DNA of 49,106 nucleotides from Tannerellaceae bacterium (lineage in GTDB: Bacteria; Bacteroidota; Bacteroidia; Bacteroidales; Tannerellaceae), in contig JAITGL010000033.1 of the NCBI GenBank assembly GCA_031280645.1, positions 1-49,106 on the forward strand, given 5' to 3'. The translations under genes and the position numbers were made by a program. Below, piece after piece: positions 1-8,582 of this stretch (positions are counted from its first letter, which is position 1; every line of letters starts with the position of its first letter). Below the pieces are notes generated by a model. The model was given only the letters and a program-made list of their open reading frames with translations. It had not been told where the DNA came from and searched no databases.

Positions 1-117
1 GGTCAGCTTATATATAAAGGAAAGGCCGCGGCATCGGAGGTATATCTTCCGCTCGGCGCTCGCGGCGCTCTGATTGTTGTTGCAGGCAAACGCACCGTTA
101 AAACAGTTTTGAATTAA
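1..117 (+). CDS. C-terminal end of a secreted protein, probable type IX sorting domain (partial)
   Basis: Only the last 38 codons are in the window, in frame from base 1 to a TAA at 115-117 followed at once by a second stop (TAG). The residues alternate polar and hydrophobic and end in a GALIVVAGKRTVKTVLN pattern. This resembles the final beta strands of the type IX secretion C-terminal sorting domain of Bacteroidota (a 'G.YIV....KT.KV.V' ending). In such proteins the domain directs export across the outer membrane and is then removed. The gene is followed by a strong terminator. The passenger domain lies outside the window, so its function is unknown. The sorting-domain call rests on a short stretch and is moderately sure. 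Confidence 0.5.
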   Translation, partial: GQLIYKGKAAASEVYLPLGARGALIVVAGKRTVKTVLN

Positions 118-144
118 TAGGTCGCGATAAGGTAATACCCATAG

Positions 145-182
145 GGCCGCCGGACGTTTGTAAGTTCGGCGGCCTTTTTTTT
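145..182 (+). terminator. Rho-independent terminator after the partial gene
   Basis: An 11-bp G+C-rich stem (145-155 with 164-174, core GGCCGCCG / CGGCGGCC) is followed by an uninterrupted T run at 175-182. It ends the transcript of the partial gene at the left edge. The minus-strand PqqD gene also ends nearby. Confidence 0.85.
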
Positions 183-210
183 CTTATTGCGAAAAGTATT
201 GGGGAAATTC

Positions 211-558
211 TCAGTTAATTCTAAGTTCAATGTATCCCTGCCTTTGTAGCTGGGCAATGAACGAAGCGATCCTCATCTCATAACCATCTTGATTGTCAAA
301 GCGAGCGGCTAAGGCCTCGGCAATTTGAGCAACGGTTCGGCGGCCGTCGATAAGATTCCATACTGCCGAGCCGTGAAGGTCGAGCCTAATACGGATAAGG
401 GGAGATAGGTTGCGGGGAGTAAGAAATCTCTGAAGGAACTTATTGCGAAACCGAGGGAAAGCGATTACGATACGCTCTCCCTCGGTTTCAACAGATATAT
501 GCGGCGCAATTACCGGAACAAAGTCGAACAGGTTTTGCCGCCTGCTGCGGGGTTTCAT
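211..558 (-). CDS. PqqD-like small protein
   Basis: The 115-residue product has the PqqD-type winged-helix signature LDLHGSAVWNLIDG (59-72), followed by a TVAQIAEAL helix and a second half rich in Ile, Leu and Arg. PqqD proteins are peptide chaperones that hand a peptide to a radical-SAM enzyme, but no radical-SAM partner or precursor peptide is present here. The gene follows the oligopeptide transporter gene with a 4-bp ATGA overlap (555-558), so the two are probably translationally coupled. I infer a role tied to the transporter, perhaps peptide binding; this is not shown. The family call is fairly sure. Confidence 0.75.
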   Translation of the reverse strand: MKPRSRRQNLFDFVPVIAPHISVETEGERIVIAFPRFRNKFLQRFLTPRNLSPLIRIRLDLHGSAVWNLIDGRRTVAQIAEALAARFDNQDGYEMRIASFIAQLQRQGYIELRIN

Positions 559-2576
559 TCGGCCTTGGCTTTCTTCAGCGGAACGCTTACAAGGAAGTAT
601 CCCATCAGTACCATGATAATGATGCCAAGAAGGTAAGAAGGTTCGGAAATGTTGAGAAGCTTATCGAGGTGGGTGTCGAACATTGCAAACGTGGCCGATA
701 CCAGTCCGAGTAAAGCCTCGCCGGCGATAAGTCCGGAGGCAAGCAGAACGCCTGTGTTCTCAATAGCGGCAAGCCGCGAAGCGTCGTACTTGCGACGGGC
801 AACGTACAGGTCGAGTATGCCCTTTATCAGTCCGCCCACGAATATGGCGCAAACAGTGTTGAACGGAAGATACATCCCGACGAATATCAGCATCGGGCTT
901 TTTATTCCCATCAGTATGAAAGCAACGCCGAGGATCATGCCTGCGATTATAAGCCCCCAAGTCATCTCCCCGCCTATTATGCCTTGCGATAGAGTGGCCA
1001 TCAAAGCCGCCTGTGGAGCCGGAAGCTTCTTGCTGCCGAATCCGCCGGCGTAGTCGTTGGCATTGCCGGCGTTGATATCTCCCTGGTTGAGGATGATCAG
1101 CACGCCGAACATTACGAAAGCGGAGAGGAGCACCCCGATAAGGTCGCCCACCTGCATCTTCCACGGCGTACCTCCCAGCAAATGCCCGGCCTTAAGATCC
1201 TGGAACATCTCGCCTCCAACGGCGGCCGCTACGCATACGATTGCCGCTATGCCCAGCACGGCCGCAACGCCTCCCGTTTGTGCGTTAACTCCGCAGGCCG
1301 CGAGGATAAGGGCCGTAACAACCAGCGCCGTAAGAGTAAGCCCGCTTATAGGATTGTTGCTCGATCCGATAATCCCTACCAGATAGCCGGACACGGCGGC
1401 AAAGAAGAAGGCCAGAACAACCATCACTGTTGACGCGACAATGGCTACGAGTATCGAAGTATGGAAAATAAAGAAAGTGATAACAAACGTGAGTGCCGCA
1501 GCCGCGCAGATTCCAACCAATACCCATGCCGTCTTCATATCCTGCTCGGTGCGCTCAACGCTTTCGCCGCCGCCCTGCGCCGCACGCTTCAGATCTTTTA
1601 CCGAGCGACGCAGCCCGGCGGTAAGATTATCGCGCATCCTGTACAGGGTGAAACATGCCGCAACGAGCATGCCTCCTATGGCAACTATTCGTACTATCTG
1701 TTTCCATACCACGTCGGCGGCTTGCTCCCATGCAACGGGCGAGGCAGAGGTAAGTCCGCCGGCAACGTTGGCCGGGAGCTCGTTTACGAAGGCCGAGCCA
1801 AGCATCATGAGAAGGATCGGAACCATCAGTCCCCAGGCTATTACCGATCCGCTGAAGTTGAGCGCGGCAAGCCTGGGTCCGATAATATATCCCACGCCGA
1901 TGTAGGCCGGGGCAATCGAAGGCCCTGCGGCCAGGAATCCTCCTTCGATGGCTTTGCCTCCGGCAAATTTGGCTGTTGCCGATTTGAAGAAGGCCGTCCA
2001 TTCGGTGGCAAAGAGGCGGAGGGTTCCGCCGAGCTGGATAAGCGCGCCGGCAATCATGGCGGAGAAGAGATACTTTGATCCTCCCGATCCACTTTGACCT
2101 GTTTTATGTATCTCGGCGGCGGCTACGCTTTCTGGAAAAGGAAGTTCGCGGTCTTCAACCATTACCCGGCGGAGCAGGGCTACGAAGAGTATGCCGAGGG
2201 TTCCGCCGGCAAGGAGGATTAGCGATGCGGCGATGTAGCTGCCGAGCGAATTAAACGAGTCTGTCCATATCCCGGCGATGTAGAAGGCCGGTAGCGTGAA
2301 TATGGCTCCCGCGGCAACCGATTCGCCTATCGAGCCTACGGTGCGCGTAAAGTTCTCTTCGAGGATGCTTCCTTTAAAGAATCGTAGTACGGCCATGCCT
2401 ATCACTGCGGCGGGATAGGTGGCGGCTATCGTCATGCCGGCTTTTAAGCCGAGGTAGGCGTTGGCGGCGCCCAGTACTATGGCCAGCAATAATCCGGTGA
2501 GGAGGGCGCGGAGGGTAAATTCGCGCATGCCGGTTTGCCCTGATATGAACGGGGCGGTTTTCTTGTTGTTCTCCAT
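555..2576 (-). CDS. OPT family oligopeptide transporter
   Basis: The 673-residue product is almost wholly hydrophobic with many membrane segments. It opens with the family's conserved block (FTLRALLTGLLLAIVLG, then NAYLGLKAGMTIA and GSIGESVAAGAIFTLPAF). The length and pattern fit the bacterial branch of the OPT (oligopeptide transporter) superfamily, proton-driven inner-membrane importers of peptides or metal-peptide complexes. There is a hydrophilic loop around residues 320-350 (GGGESVERTEQDMK). The gene is the first of a two-gene unit with the PqqD-like gene. The substrate cannot be told from sequence. Confidence 0.9.
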   Translation of the reverse strand: MENNKKTAPFISGQTGMREFTLRALLTGLLLAIVLGAANAYLGLKAGMTIAATYPAAVIGMAVLRFFKGSILEENFTRTVGSIGESVAAGAIFTLPAFYIAGIWTDSFNSLGSYIAASLILLAGGTLGILFVALLRRVMVEDRELPFPESVAAAEIHKTGQSGSGGSKYLFSAMIAGALIQLGGTLRLFATEWTAFFKSATAKFAGGKAIEGGFLAAGPSIAPAYIGVGYIIGPRLAALNFSGSVIAWGLMVPILLMMLGSAFVNELPANVAGGLTSASPVAWEQAADVVWKQIVRIVAIGGMLVAACFTLYRMRDNLTAGLRRSVKDLKRAAQGGGESVERTEQDMKTAWVLVGICAAAALTFVITFFIFHTSILVAIVASTVMVVLAFFFAAVSGYLVGIIGSSNNPISGLTLTALVVTALILAACGVNAQTGGVAAVLGIAAIVCVAAAVGGEMFQDLKAGHLLGGTPWKMQVGDLIGVLLSAFVMFGVLIILNQGDINAGNANDYAGGFGSKKLPAPQAALMATLSQGIIGGEMTWGLIIAGMILGVAFILMGIKSPMLIFVGMYLPFNTVCAIFVGGLIKGILDLYVARRKYDASRLAAIENTGVLLASGLIAGEALLGLVSATFAMFDTHLDKLLNISEPSYLLGIIIMVLMGYFLVSVPLKKAKAE

Positions 2577-2608
2577 AATATATTTAATGTGAATGTGCGT
2601 GTATTGAT

Positions 2609-3706
2609 TTAAAGGCTTACGTCGTCCTCCCTGGTGAGGTCTACGCTCTCGTCTACCGATCCTTTGTCGAAGTATTGCTTGCGGAGAGGATTGGCGCCGG
2701 CTTCCTTGTAGGATATCCGGTTGCGGTAGATGTCTATTGCAGCGTAGATGGCTTGGAGGAATGAGTCGATCGAGGCAACGTTACGGCCGGCTATGTCGTA
2801 GGCTGCGCCGTGAGAGGGGGAGGTGTGAATCAACGGCAAACCTGCCGTGCAGTAAATGCCTTGCCCGGCAAAGAGGGTTTTGAAGGGCGTTAACCCCTGG
2901 TCGTGGTACATGGCCATTATACCGTCGAACTTTTCATACATCTGCGAGCCGAAGATCGCGTCGGTTGCGTACGGGCCGAAGCACATAAGGTTGCGCTTGG
3001 AGGCTTCTTCGATCACAGGGATAAGTACTCTCTGCTCCTCGACGTTGTCCCATCTTTGTCCTGCCTTCGGATTTGGAGAAAGTAGGGCGATGCGGGGCTT
3101 TACGATGCGGAAATCCTGCTTGAGCGAACGGTCGAATACGAGCAGCTTGTCCAGCAGATTCTCAAACGTGATTTGCGACAGGGCGTCGGCAAGCGGAACA
3201 TACTCGCTAAGCAACGCTATCCGCAAAGCGCGGGCCGAAAGGATGGTTAGCGGCGAGGCGTTTGGGCCTGCATGGCGAGACAGATACTCGGAGTGTGAGG
3301 GGTAGCCGTCGTTGTTCATCAGGCGGCTGCTCACCGGGGTTGTTACCAGCGCCTGGATCGCGCCGCGCTTCAAATCCTTAACGGCGGCTTCAAGCGAGCA
3401 TATCGCCGCGTTGACGGCAACGTCGGTTGCTTTTGAGAGCTCAACCTTTATTTCGTCGTTCGTGCAGTTTATCATGTTTATGCGACCGGCTCCGGCATCT
3501 TCGGCGCGGCTTACGGCGCTCATGTTGAGCAGGGGCATCTCAAGGGCTTTGCGATGATAGGCTGCTATCTTCGACGACCCGTATACGACGGGAGTGCATA
3601 ACTCGGTCATGCGGGCGTCGGAAAATGTTTTCAGGATAAGCTCGTAGCTGATGCCGTTAATGTCGCCGTGGGTGAATCCTATTTTAATTGTACGGTCGGC
3701 GCTCAT
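2609..3706 (-). CDS. pdxA: PdxA-family dehydrogenase with altered metal site
   Basis: The 365-residue product matches 4-hydroxythreonine-4-phosphate dehydrogenase along its length: GDINGIS near the start (15-21), SHSEYL (137-142), MYHDQGLTPFK (266-276) and TSPSHGAAYDIAG (295-307). PdxA makes the vitamin B6 precursor 3-amino-2-oxopropyl phosphate using NAD and a divalent metal. In E. coli PdxA the metal is held by three histidines. Here the THLPL histidine aligns with Tyr169 (SEYVPL) and the NPHAG histidine with Lys214 (NPKAG), and only His268 remains. The gene overlaps the DUF4837 gene upstream by 4 bp. It may be a divergent B6 enzyme or one that has changed substrate. Confidence 0.8.
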   Translation of the reverse strand: MSADRTIKIGFTHGDINGISYELILKTFSDARMTELCTPVVYGSSKIAAYHRKALEMPLLNMSAVSRAEDAGAGRINMINCTNDEIKVELSKATDVAVNAAICSLEAAVKDLKRGAIQALVTTPVSSRLMNNDGYPSHSEYLSRHAGPNASPLTILSARALRIALLSEYVPLADALSQITFENLLDKLLVFDRSLKQDFRIVKPRIALLSPNPKAGQRWDNVEEQRVLIPVIEEASKRNLMCFGPYATDAIFGSQMYEKFDGIMAMYHDQGLTPFKTLFAGQGIYCTAGLPLIHTSPSHGAAYDIAGRNVASIDSFLQAIYAAIDIYRNRISYKEAGANPLRKQYFDKGSVDESVDLTREDDVSL

Positions 3707-4743
3707 TCTTTTATTGTTTTAAGCTCTTGATAGGGTTCTTCAACGGGGAGGCCGATCTCGCTGGGGAGGAGAAGGGTGTATAGAGAGGCTTCGAGCTTGC
3801 GGATAAAGTTGCGCTTCTTCGTTTCCGGAGCATATACAAAGCCTTCGGCAACAACAATACGCCCGTTGGCCTCGTCAACGCGGGCTATGCTTACGAACGG
3901 GCCTCCCATCAAATCGCCCACCATCTTCCAAAGGCCGCGCATCAGCCCGCAGTATTGGCCGCGAAAAGTTATGGGCTCGTATTCGGGAGTAATAAGGGTT
4001 TCGGTTGTCATATACGAATCCGGGCGGCCGCCGGGCATGTTGCGCTTCAGTACCGAGTCGCGCTTGGCAATGAGGTATTCGGGCGTGAAGGTGTTGGGGT
4101 CGGTATAGGGAAAGTCGTATACGATTATGTCGGAGCGGCCCCGCTTGCCGTCGTCCGACGCCCAAAAGAAATTATCGCCGCCCCCTACGGCCTTCATCTC
4201 GTACGGCAGGCTCATCTTTACTTTCAGCCTGCGGAGGAGGGTATCCATCGGGGCCGTGGGAGCCGAGCCGGCAACGAGCATTGTGGCGCGGTTCATCTCC
4301 ACCTTCGAAAAGAATTTTGAAATCCGGCCGCCGTTCTTCTCGAAAAAGCTGATTACGCTTTGCCGGTCGGGGGCGTCCATCATCAAAACCACCTGGCCCC
4401 TGGCCCATTTGTTGCGCTCGTAATGCAGCGCAACCTGGGTATATTTTGCCGGATCAATATCTACTATGAAAATGTTCCTTACATATCGCAGCAGCGATCC
4501 GAAGCGGCCCGGCTCGGCGTACATTATTCTGAACGAGGGCTCCGACTGGGGCAGCATCGGTATGTCCGACGCAAGGTCGGCCTTTATCAGATCTCCCAGC
4601 TCGCCGTTCCACTCGCCGCGATCAACCGACGCTACAATCTCGTAAGCCGTTCCGGTGGCCTGCGATTGCATGGGCGAGGAGCTGCACGAGCTTAGCGCGG
4701 CGGCGCAGGCTAAACAAATTAATATCCATGATAATGCTTTCAT
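3703..4743 (-). CDS. DUF4837 family lipoprotein
   Basis: The 346-residue product starts with a signal peptide and a lipobox ending LSSC (Cys20), so it is probably anchored in a membrane on the periplasmic side. The rest fits the Bacteroidota family DUF4837: a repeated pattern of hydrophobic strands and the stretch ITFRGQYCGLMRGLWKMVGD around residue 260, where the family is most conserved. No function is known. It is the first gene of a two-gene unit with the PdxA-like gene (overlap 3703-3706), an order I associate with other Bacteroidales; this is from memory. Confidence 0.8.
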   Translation of the reverse strand: MKALSWILICLACAAALSSCSSSPMQSQATGTAYEIVASVDRGEWNGELGDLIKADLASDIPMLPQSEPSFRIMYAEPGRFGSLLRYVRNIFIVDIDPAKYTQVALHYERNKWARGQVVLMMDAPDRQSVISFFEKNGGRISKFFSKVEMNRATMLVAGSAPTAPMDTLLRRLKVKMSLPYEMKAVGGGDNFFWASDDGKRGRSDIIVYDFPYTDPNTFTPEYLIAKRDSVLKRNMPGGRPDSYMTTETLITPEYEPITFRGQYCGLMRGLWKMVGDLMGGPFVSIARVDEANGRIVVAEGFVYAPETKKRNFIRKLEASLYTLLLPSEIGLPVEEPYQELKTIKE

Positions 4744-4911
4744 ATACTTGAGATTTAAAATTTTCCGGTTACAAATTTAATGCAAGCTTACAATAATGCA
4801 AGTCCCGCCCCCCGGTTGCCGGGGCAAACGCGTAGATGTATGCAAGTCCTTCCCGGCCGGCTCGCCTCCGGGCTAAGCGCGCATTGCTATCCAAACCGGC
4901 CCAAAAACAGG

Positions 4912-4973
4912 CTTTCAAAAGCTTTTGAAAGATAGAATCGAGGCAAAGCATGGCTTTCAAAAGCTTTTGAAAG
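4912..4973. repeat. Array A: two perfect 20-bp palindromes 42 bp apart
   Basis: The sequence CTTTCAAAAGCTTTTGAAAG occurs at 4912-4931 and again at 4954-4973. The step is exactly 42 bp, which can be read as two 21-bp units. The two copies lie in the 352-bp gap between the divergent DUF4837 and methyltransferase genes. The rest of this gap has no gene. It shares the dyad TTTCAA-N6-TTGAAA with the array at 16283-16513. Confidence 0.9.
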
Positions 4974-5070
4974 ACGGAAAACAAAAACGCTTTGCCTGCC
5001 AAAGATTTCCCCCTCGCCGAATTTTGCCGTTTTTGAGCCGCTCACCCTTCATCGTTTCGCCGCGATTCTT

Positions 5071-5078
5071 TAAATTTG
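5071..5078 (+). promoter_or_regulatory. -7 promoter box for the methyltransferase gene
   Basis: TAAATTTG matches the Bacteroidota -7 consensus TAnnTTTG. It ends 17 bases before the chosen ATG at 5096. It lies downstream of alternative upstream start codons in the same frame, which supports the start at 5096. Confidence 0.55.
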
Positions 5079-5095
5079 CCGGAAAACGTAAGGAA

Positions 5096-5800
5096 ATGAA
5101 AGCCACGCTGTATCTTATACCTTCAGCCCTGGGCGATACCGAGCCCAGCAGGGTTATACCCTCCGATAACCGTATTGTTATTATGAGCCTCCGGCATTTT
5201 ATAGTTGAGGATATACGCTCGGCCAGGCGTTTCCTTAAAAAGATAGAGCCGGGCATATCTATCGACGGCCTGTCTTTTTATGAGCTGAACGAGCATTCCT
5301 TGCCCGCCGACATAGCTTCTTGCGTGGGGCCTCTTGCCCGGGGGGAGGATATGGGCGTGATATCCGAGGCCGGATGTCCGGCGGTGGCCGATCCGGGGGC
5401 GGCGGCGGTGGATATGGCGCACAGGATGGGATGCAGGGTGGCGCCGCTGGTGGGGCCGTCGTCGGTTTTGCTTGCCCTTATGGCTTCGGGCTTTAACGGG
5501 CAGAATTTTGCCTTTAACGGATATTTGCCGGCCGACGCCAATGGGCGCATGGCGGCTATCCGCAGGCTCGAAAGCCGGATGTATGCCGATAATCAAACGC
5601 AAATATTTATGGAAACCCCGTACCGTAATAATAAGATGGCCGCCGATATCCTGCGCTCTTGCCGTCCTTCTACCCGCCTCTGCATCGCTTCGTGCGTTAC
5701 CTGCGGCGACGAGTATATCCGTACCCTCGACATTGCCGAATGGAACGGCCGGCTGCCCGACTTGCATCGCAAACCAACAATTTTTCTAATCTATAAATAA
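5096..5800 (+). CDS. RsmI-like SAM-dependent methyltransferase
   Basis: The product (234 residues from the ATG at 5096) has the tetrapyrrole-methylase fold hallmarks: MKATLYLIPSALGD at the start, VISEAGCPAVADPG at 88-101 and PLVGPSSVLLALMASGF at 117-133. These are the blocks of RsmI, which 2'-O-methylates C1402 of 16S rRNA. Bacteroidota often carry this shorter RsmI-like paralogue, whose target is not established. The reading frame is open back to 4925, but residues upstream of MKATLYL do not fit the family and include the palindrome array and the promoter box, so I start at 5096. The next gene begins 7 bp downstream. Confidence 0.8.
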   Translation: MKATLYLIPSALGDTEPSRVIPSDNRIVIMSLRHFIVEDIRSARRFLKKIEPGISIDGLSFYELNEHSLPADIASCVGPLARGEDMGVISEAGCPAVADPGAAAVDMAHRMGCRVAPLVGPSSVLLALMASGFNGQNFAFNGYLPADANGRMAAIRRLESRMYADNQTQIFMETPYRNNKMAADILRSCRPSTRLCIASCVTCGDEYIRTLDIAEWNGRLPDLHRKPTIFLIYK

Positions 5801-5807
5801 TTAAGCG

Positions 5808-6389
5808 ATGGATTATCAAGCTCACCCAACAGCGGTTATCGACGAGGGATGCACGATCGGCGAGGGCGTTCGCATCTGGCATTTCTCGCATATTATGACA
5901 GGATGCCGCATAGGTCGCAATTGTAATATCGGGCAAAACGTGGTTATATCGCCCGGTGTGACGCTGGGCGATGGGGTTAAGGTTCAAAACAATGTTTCGG
6001 TTTATACCGGCGTAACATGCGACGATGATGTTTTCCTCGGTCCCGGATGCGTATTCACCAATGTGCGTAATCCGCGGAGCGCCGTTCCGCGCAAAGATTG
6101 CTACGAGGCTACGCATGTCGGCAAGGGGGCTACCATCGGGGCTAATGCAACCATATTGTGTGGAAACACAATCGGCCCCTACGCTTTAGTAGGAGCCGGA
6201 GCCGTGGTTACTAAGGATGTTATGCCTTATGCTCTTGTTGTGGGTAATCCTGCGCGGCAATCGGGTTGGGTTAGCGAGTATGGCTGTCGCTTGGCATTCG
6301 GCGGGGATGGAATTGCGGTATGCCCTGAGAGCGGCCGGCGTTACATGCTTTTGGCCGATGGGAGCGCTATCCGTCCTTTGGATCTTTAG
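5808..6389 (+). CDS. Left-handed beta-helix N-acetyltransferase (WbpD/WlbB-like)
   Basis: The 193-residue product is a hexapeptide-repeat acyltransferase. It starts [20 protein letters not shown], continues with imperfect six-residue turns ([25 protein letters not shown]) and ends its core with [16 protein letters not shown] (about 146-160). That closing block and the FTNVRNPRS loop are typical of WbpD/WlbB, which acetylates a UDP-3-amino-glucuronate in cell-surface polysaccharide synthesis. No other sugar-nucleotide genes are next to it, so the exact sugar is open. The last 30 residues, with Cys-Pro and Cys, form a short tail. Its stop overlaps the stop of the convergent AraC gene (6386-6389). 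Confidence 0.8.
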   Translation: MDYQAHPTAVIDEGCTIGEGVRIWHFSHIMTGCRIGRNCNIGQNVVISPGVTLGDGVKVQNNVSVYTGVTCDDDVFLGPGCVFTNVRNPRSAVPRKDCYEATHVGKGATIGANATILCGNTIGPYALVGAGAVVTKDVMPYALVVGNPARQSGWVSEYGCRLAFGGDGIAVCPESGRRYMLLADGSAIRPLDL

Positions 6390-7237
6390 TTTGATTCGGT
6401 CGTGATTAGCTTGCGCAGTCGCGACGGGCTTTCGCCGAACTGTTTTTTGCAATAGGTGGTAAAATGTGCGGGCGAGCTGAATCCGTATTCCTTGATAATG
6501 CTTCTGAATGATACTTTGCTGTCGGCAAGCCGGCTTTTGATGTGGCGCGACTTTTGCTTCAGGATCCAACTGTATGGGGAGTCCTCAAAGTATTCGTTGA
6601 ACTTGCGGTTGAATGAGCGTACCGACATTTGGCAAAGGGTGGCCAGCTCGTCGACAGTTTTTATTTCCTGGTAATGCTGGAGTACGAAGGCTTTGAAGTC
6701 TAAGTTTTTGTTGAGCATCGGGTAAAGGAAGTTGGCCATTTCCTCTTTGGTATAAAAGGCTCGCAGGATGAGGAATATTTCCTTTTGCTTGATGGCGAAA
6801 AGGTGCTTGCACTGTATCTTGTGCATGAGGTAGAACAGGAGGCTGTCGAGTACGTTTTTCATGGGAGGCCTGATTTCGATTTTGCTGAATATGGCCGGTC
6901 CTTTGGGCTTGGGCAGGGCTTCGAGGGCGAGCTGGTCGCAAAGCGTAAACTGATTGTCGAAGCTTAAGATAACGTACTTAATGTCGGTTATTGCTTCCAT
7001 GGAGAAGGTTGCATCTTGAACAACGAACAGCATTTCATTTGTGTTGCACAAATGGTTTCTGAACTCGTTGCATGATACCATGACCTTGCCTTCAAGGATA
7101 AAAAACATATAGTTATAGTACTTGTCTTCTGAGTGAAACGATTCACCCTTCTTCATTTCCCTGCAGTTGAACCCTATGTGAAAGTCGGACACGTAATTCT
7201 TGCAAGTAAGGTGTTCTTGTGGATAAAGTAATTGCAT
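6386..7237 (-). CDS. AraC family transcriptional regulator
   Basis: The product (283 residues from the ATG at 7237) has an N-terminal cupin-like sensing region (about 1-110) and a C-terminal double helix-turn-helix domain (about 190-275). The latter ends in the AraC-family signature [20 protein letters not shown] (252-271). The frame is open to 7489, but the added 84 residues are low-complexity and basic and overlap the pyrE promoter region, so I choose the internal start at MQLLYPQ. It lies divergent from pyrE. The ligand and targets are unknown. The gene is tail-to-tail with the acyltransferase, sharing 4 bp at the stops. Confidence 0.8.
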   Translation of the reverse strand: MQLLYPQEHLTCKNYVSDFHIGFNCREMKKGESFHSEDKYYNYMFFILEGKVMVSCNEFRNHLCNTNEMLFVVQDATFSMEAITDIKYVILSFDNQFTLCDQLALEALPKPKGPAIFSKIEIRPPMKNVLDSLLFYLMHKIQCKHLFAIKQKEIFLILRAFYTKEEMANFLYPMLNKNLDFKAFVLQHYQEIKTVDELATLCQMSVRSFNRKFNEYFEDSPYSWILKQKSRHIKSRLADSKVSFRSIIKEYGFSSPAHFTTYCKKQFGESPSRLRKLITTESN

Positions 7238-7447
7238 ATTTTTTTGTTTAAAATGAGTAGTAGTAAGATTCGGGCGTAAAAGTAGTAAAGTTCTTATAAG
7301 TACGAAACGATTTGTCTGTTTTCTATATGTTTTTTTGCAGCTTTCCTCTCTAACTGCGCTATCCGGCCTGTTATCAGGCATCGTGCGGTATATTATATAA
7401 TTCGTCTTTATGTAAGCGGGAGCCTGTCGCCGGTAATTTATAGCCGC

Positions 7448-7481
7448 TTGTAGGTATTTCGTCTCGAATCGCCTACATTTG
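7448..7481 (+). promoter_or_regulatory. Promoter of pyrE
   Basis: The -7 box TACATTTG is at 7474-7481 and a TTG -33 element at 7448-7450. The spacing and sequence fit the Bacteroidota consensus. The ATG of pyrE follows 29 bases after the box. Confidence 0.6.
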
Positions 7482-7510
7482 CACGACAATTTTAAAACAA
7501 TTAATATATA

Positions 7511-8158
7511 ATGAAAGCACTGGAAAGATTAGTAGCAGAGAAGTTATTGGGGGTTAAAGCCGTGAAACTCCAACCGGCCAATCCTTTCACCTGGGCTTCC
7601 GGCTGGAAATCGCCTATATATTGCGACAACCGGAAAACCCTTTCCTATCCCCCGATCCGCAACTTTATCAAGATAGAACTCGCCCGCGTGATAAGCGAAA
7701 GGTTTGTGAACGCCGAAGCCATTGCCGGAGTCGCTACCGGAGCCATTGCCCAAGGCGCGCTCGTTGCCGATATTCTCGGCCTTCCCTTCGTATATATAAG
7801 GGCAACCCCAAAGGATCACGGATTGGAAAATCTTATAGAGGGCGAGCTTCGCCTCGGATCGAAAGTGGTTGTTATCGAAGATCTGGTTTCAACCGGAGGA
7901 AGCAGTCTCAAGGCCGTAGAGGCTATTCGTAACTTTGGCTGCGAAGTGATAGGAATGGTTGCCATATTTACCCACGGCTTCCCTATCGCCGAGCAAAAGT
8001 TTAAGGAAGCAAAAATCAATCTCGTTACACTATGCCGCTACGAGGCCGTAATAGAAGAAGCCCTCCGAACCAATTACATCAGCGAAGACGAACTCTGCAC
8101 CTTGCAGGAATGGCGCAAAGATCCGGCAAACTGGAATCCCGATCCGGATAAACTATAA
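7511..8158 (+). CDS. pyrE: Orotate phosphoribosyltransferase
   Basis: The 215-residue product carries the PRPP-binding motif VVVIEDLVSTGGSS (119-132) and the orotate-site N-terminus NPFTWASGWKSPIYCDNRK (24-42). It joins orotate to PRPP to give OMP, the fifth step of pyrimidine synthesis, in the cytoplasm. Length and motifs are complete. It is followed after 5 bp by an SRPBCC gene and then argH, so the three are probably co-transcribed from the promoter at 7448-7481. The start is the only ATG that keeps the family N-terminus. Confidence 0.95.
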   Translation: MKALERLVAEKLLGVKAVKLQPANPFTWASGWKSPIYCDNRKTLSYPPIRNFIKIELARVISERFVNAEAIAGVATGAIAQGALVADILGLPFVYIRATPKDHGLENLIEGELRLGSKVVVIEDLVSTGGSSLKAVEAIRNFGCEVIGMVAIFTHGFPIAEQKFKEAKINLVTLCRYEAVIEEALRTNYISEDELCTLQEWRKDPANWNPDPDKL

Positions 8159-8163
8159 AAGCT

Positions 8164-8577
8164 ATGGCAGATTACAAAAGCGAAATCAAGGCTATCCCTT
8201 ATGCCGATTCACAGGTCTACGCCATCCTGTCCGACCTTTCCAATCTTGAAAAGATTAAAGGCTCCCTGGACGGGCGAGGCGCCGGCAACCTTGTTTGCAG
8301 CCCCGATTCATGCTCTATCGCCATCGACACGGTCGGAACGCTTGAGTTTACCGTTGTTGAGCGGCAGCCGTATTCCATTATAAAACTCGCATCGTCGAAG
8401 ATGGGTATTCCTATTATTATGACGGTGGAATTAACGCCGGTCTCCACCGGCGAAACAAATCTGCAAATAACAGCCTCAATCAACGTTAATCCATTCATGG
8501 CTTCGATGGTCGAATCTCCCCTCAAAGAAGCCCTGAATAAAACGGCCGAGGCCGTGGCTTCGATCTCATACGCATAA
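8164..8577 (+). CDS. SRPBCC-fold protein
   Basis: The 137-residue product has the pattern of the START/SRPBCC lipid-binding fold: a short strand-helix start (SEIKAIPYADSQVYAILSDL), a series of strands (about 50-110), and a long C-terminal helix (ESPLKEALNKTAEAVASI). Proteins of this fold bind small hydrophobic ligands; the ligand here is unknown. No signal peptide is visible, so it is cytoplasmic. It sits 5 bp after pyrE and 5 bp before argH, which suggests co-transcription but does not explain its role. In other Bacteroidales, from memory, pyrE is also followed by this gene and argH. Confidence 0.7.
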   Translation: MADYKSEIKAIPYADSQVYAILSDLSNLEKIKGSLDGRGAGNLVCSPDSCSIAIDTVGTLEFTVVERQPYSIIKLASSKMGIPIIMTVELTPVSTGETNLQITASINVNPFMASMVESPLKEALNKTAEAVASISYA

Positions 8578-8582
8578 AACTT

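Noticed and set aside
4769..5002. Minus-strand ORF over the palindromes of array A
   Set aside because: Its open frame comes from the palindrome repeats and it overlaps the divergent promoter region.
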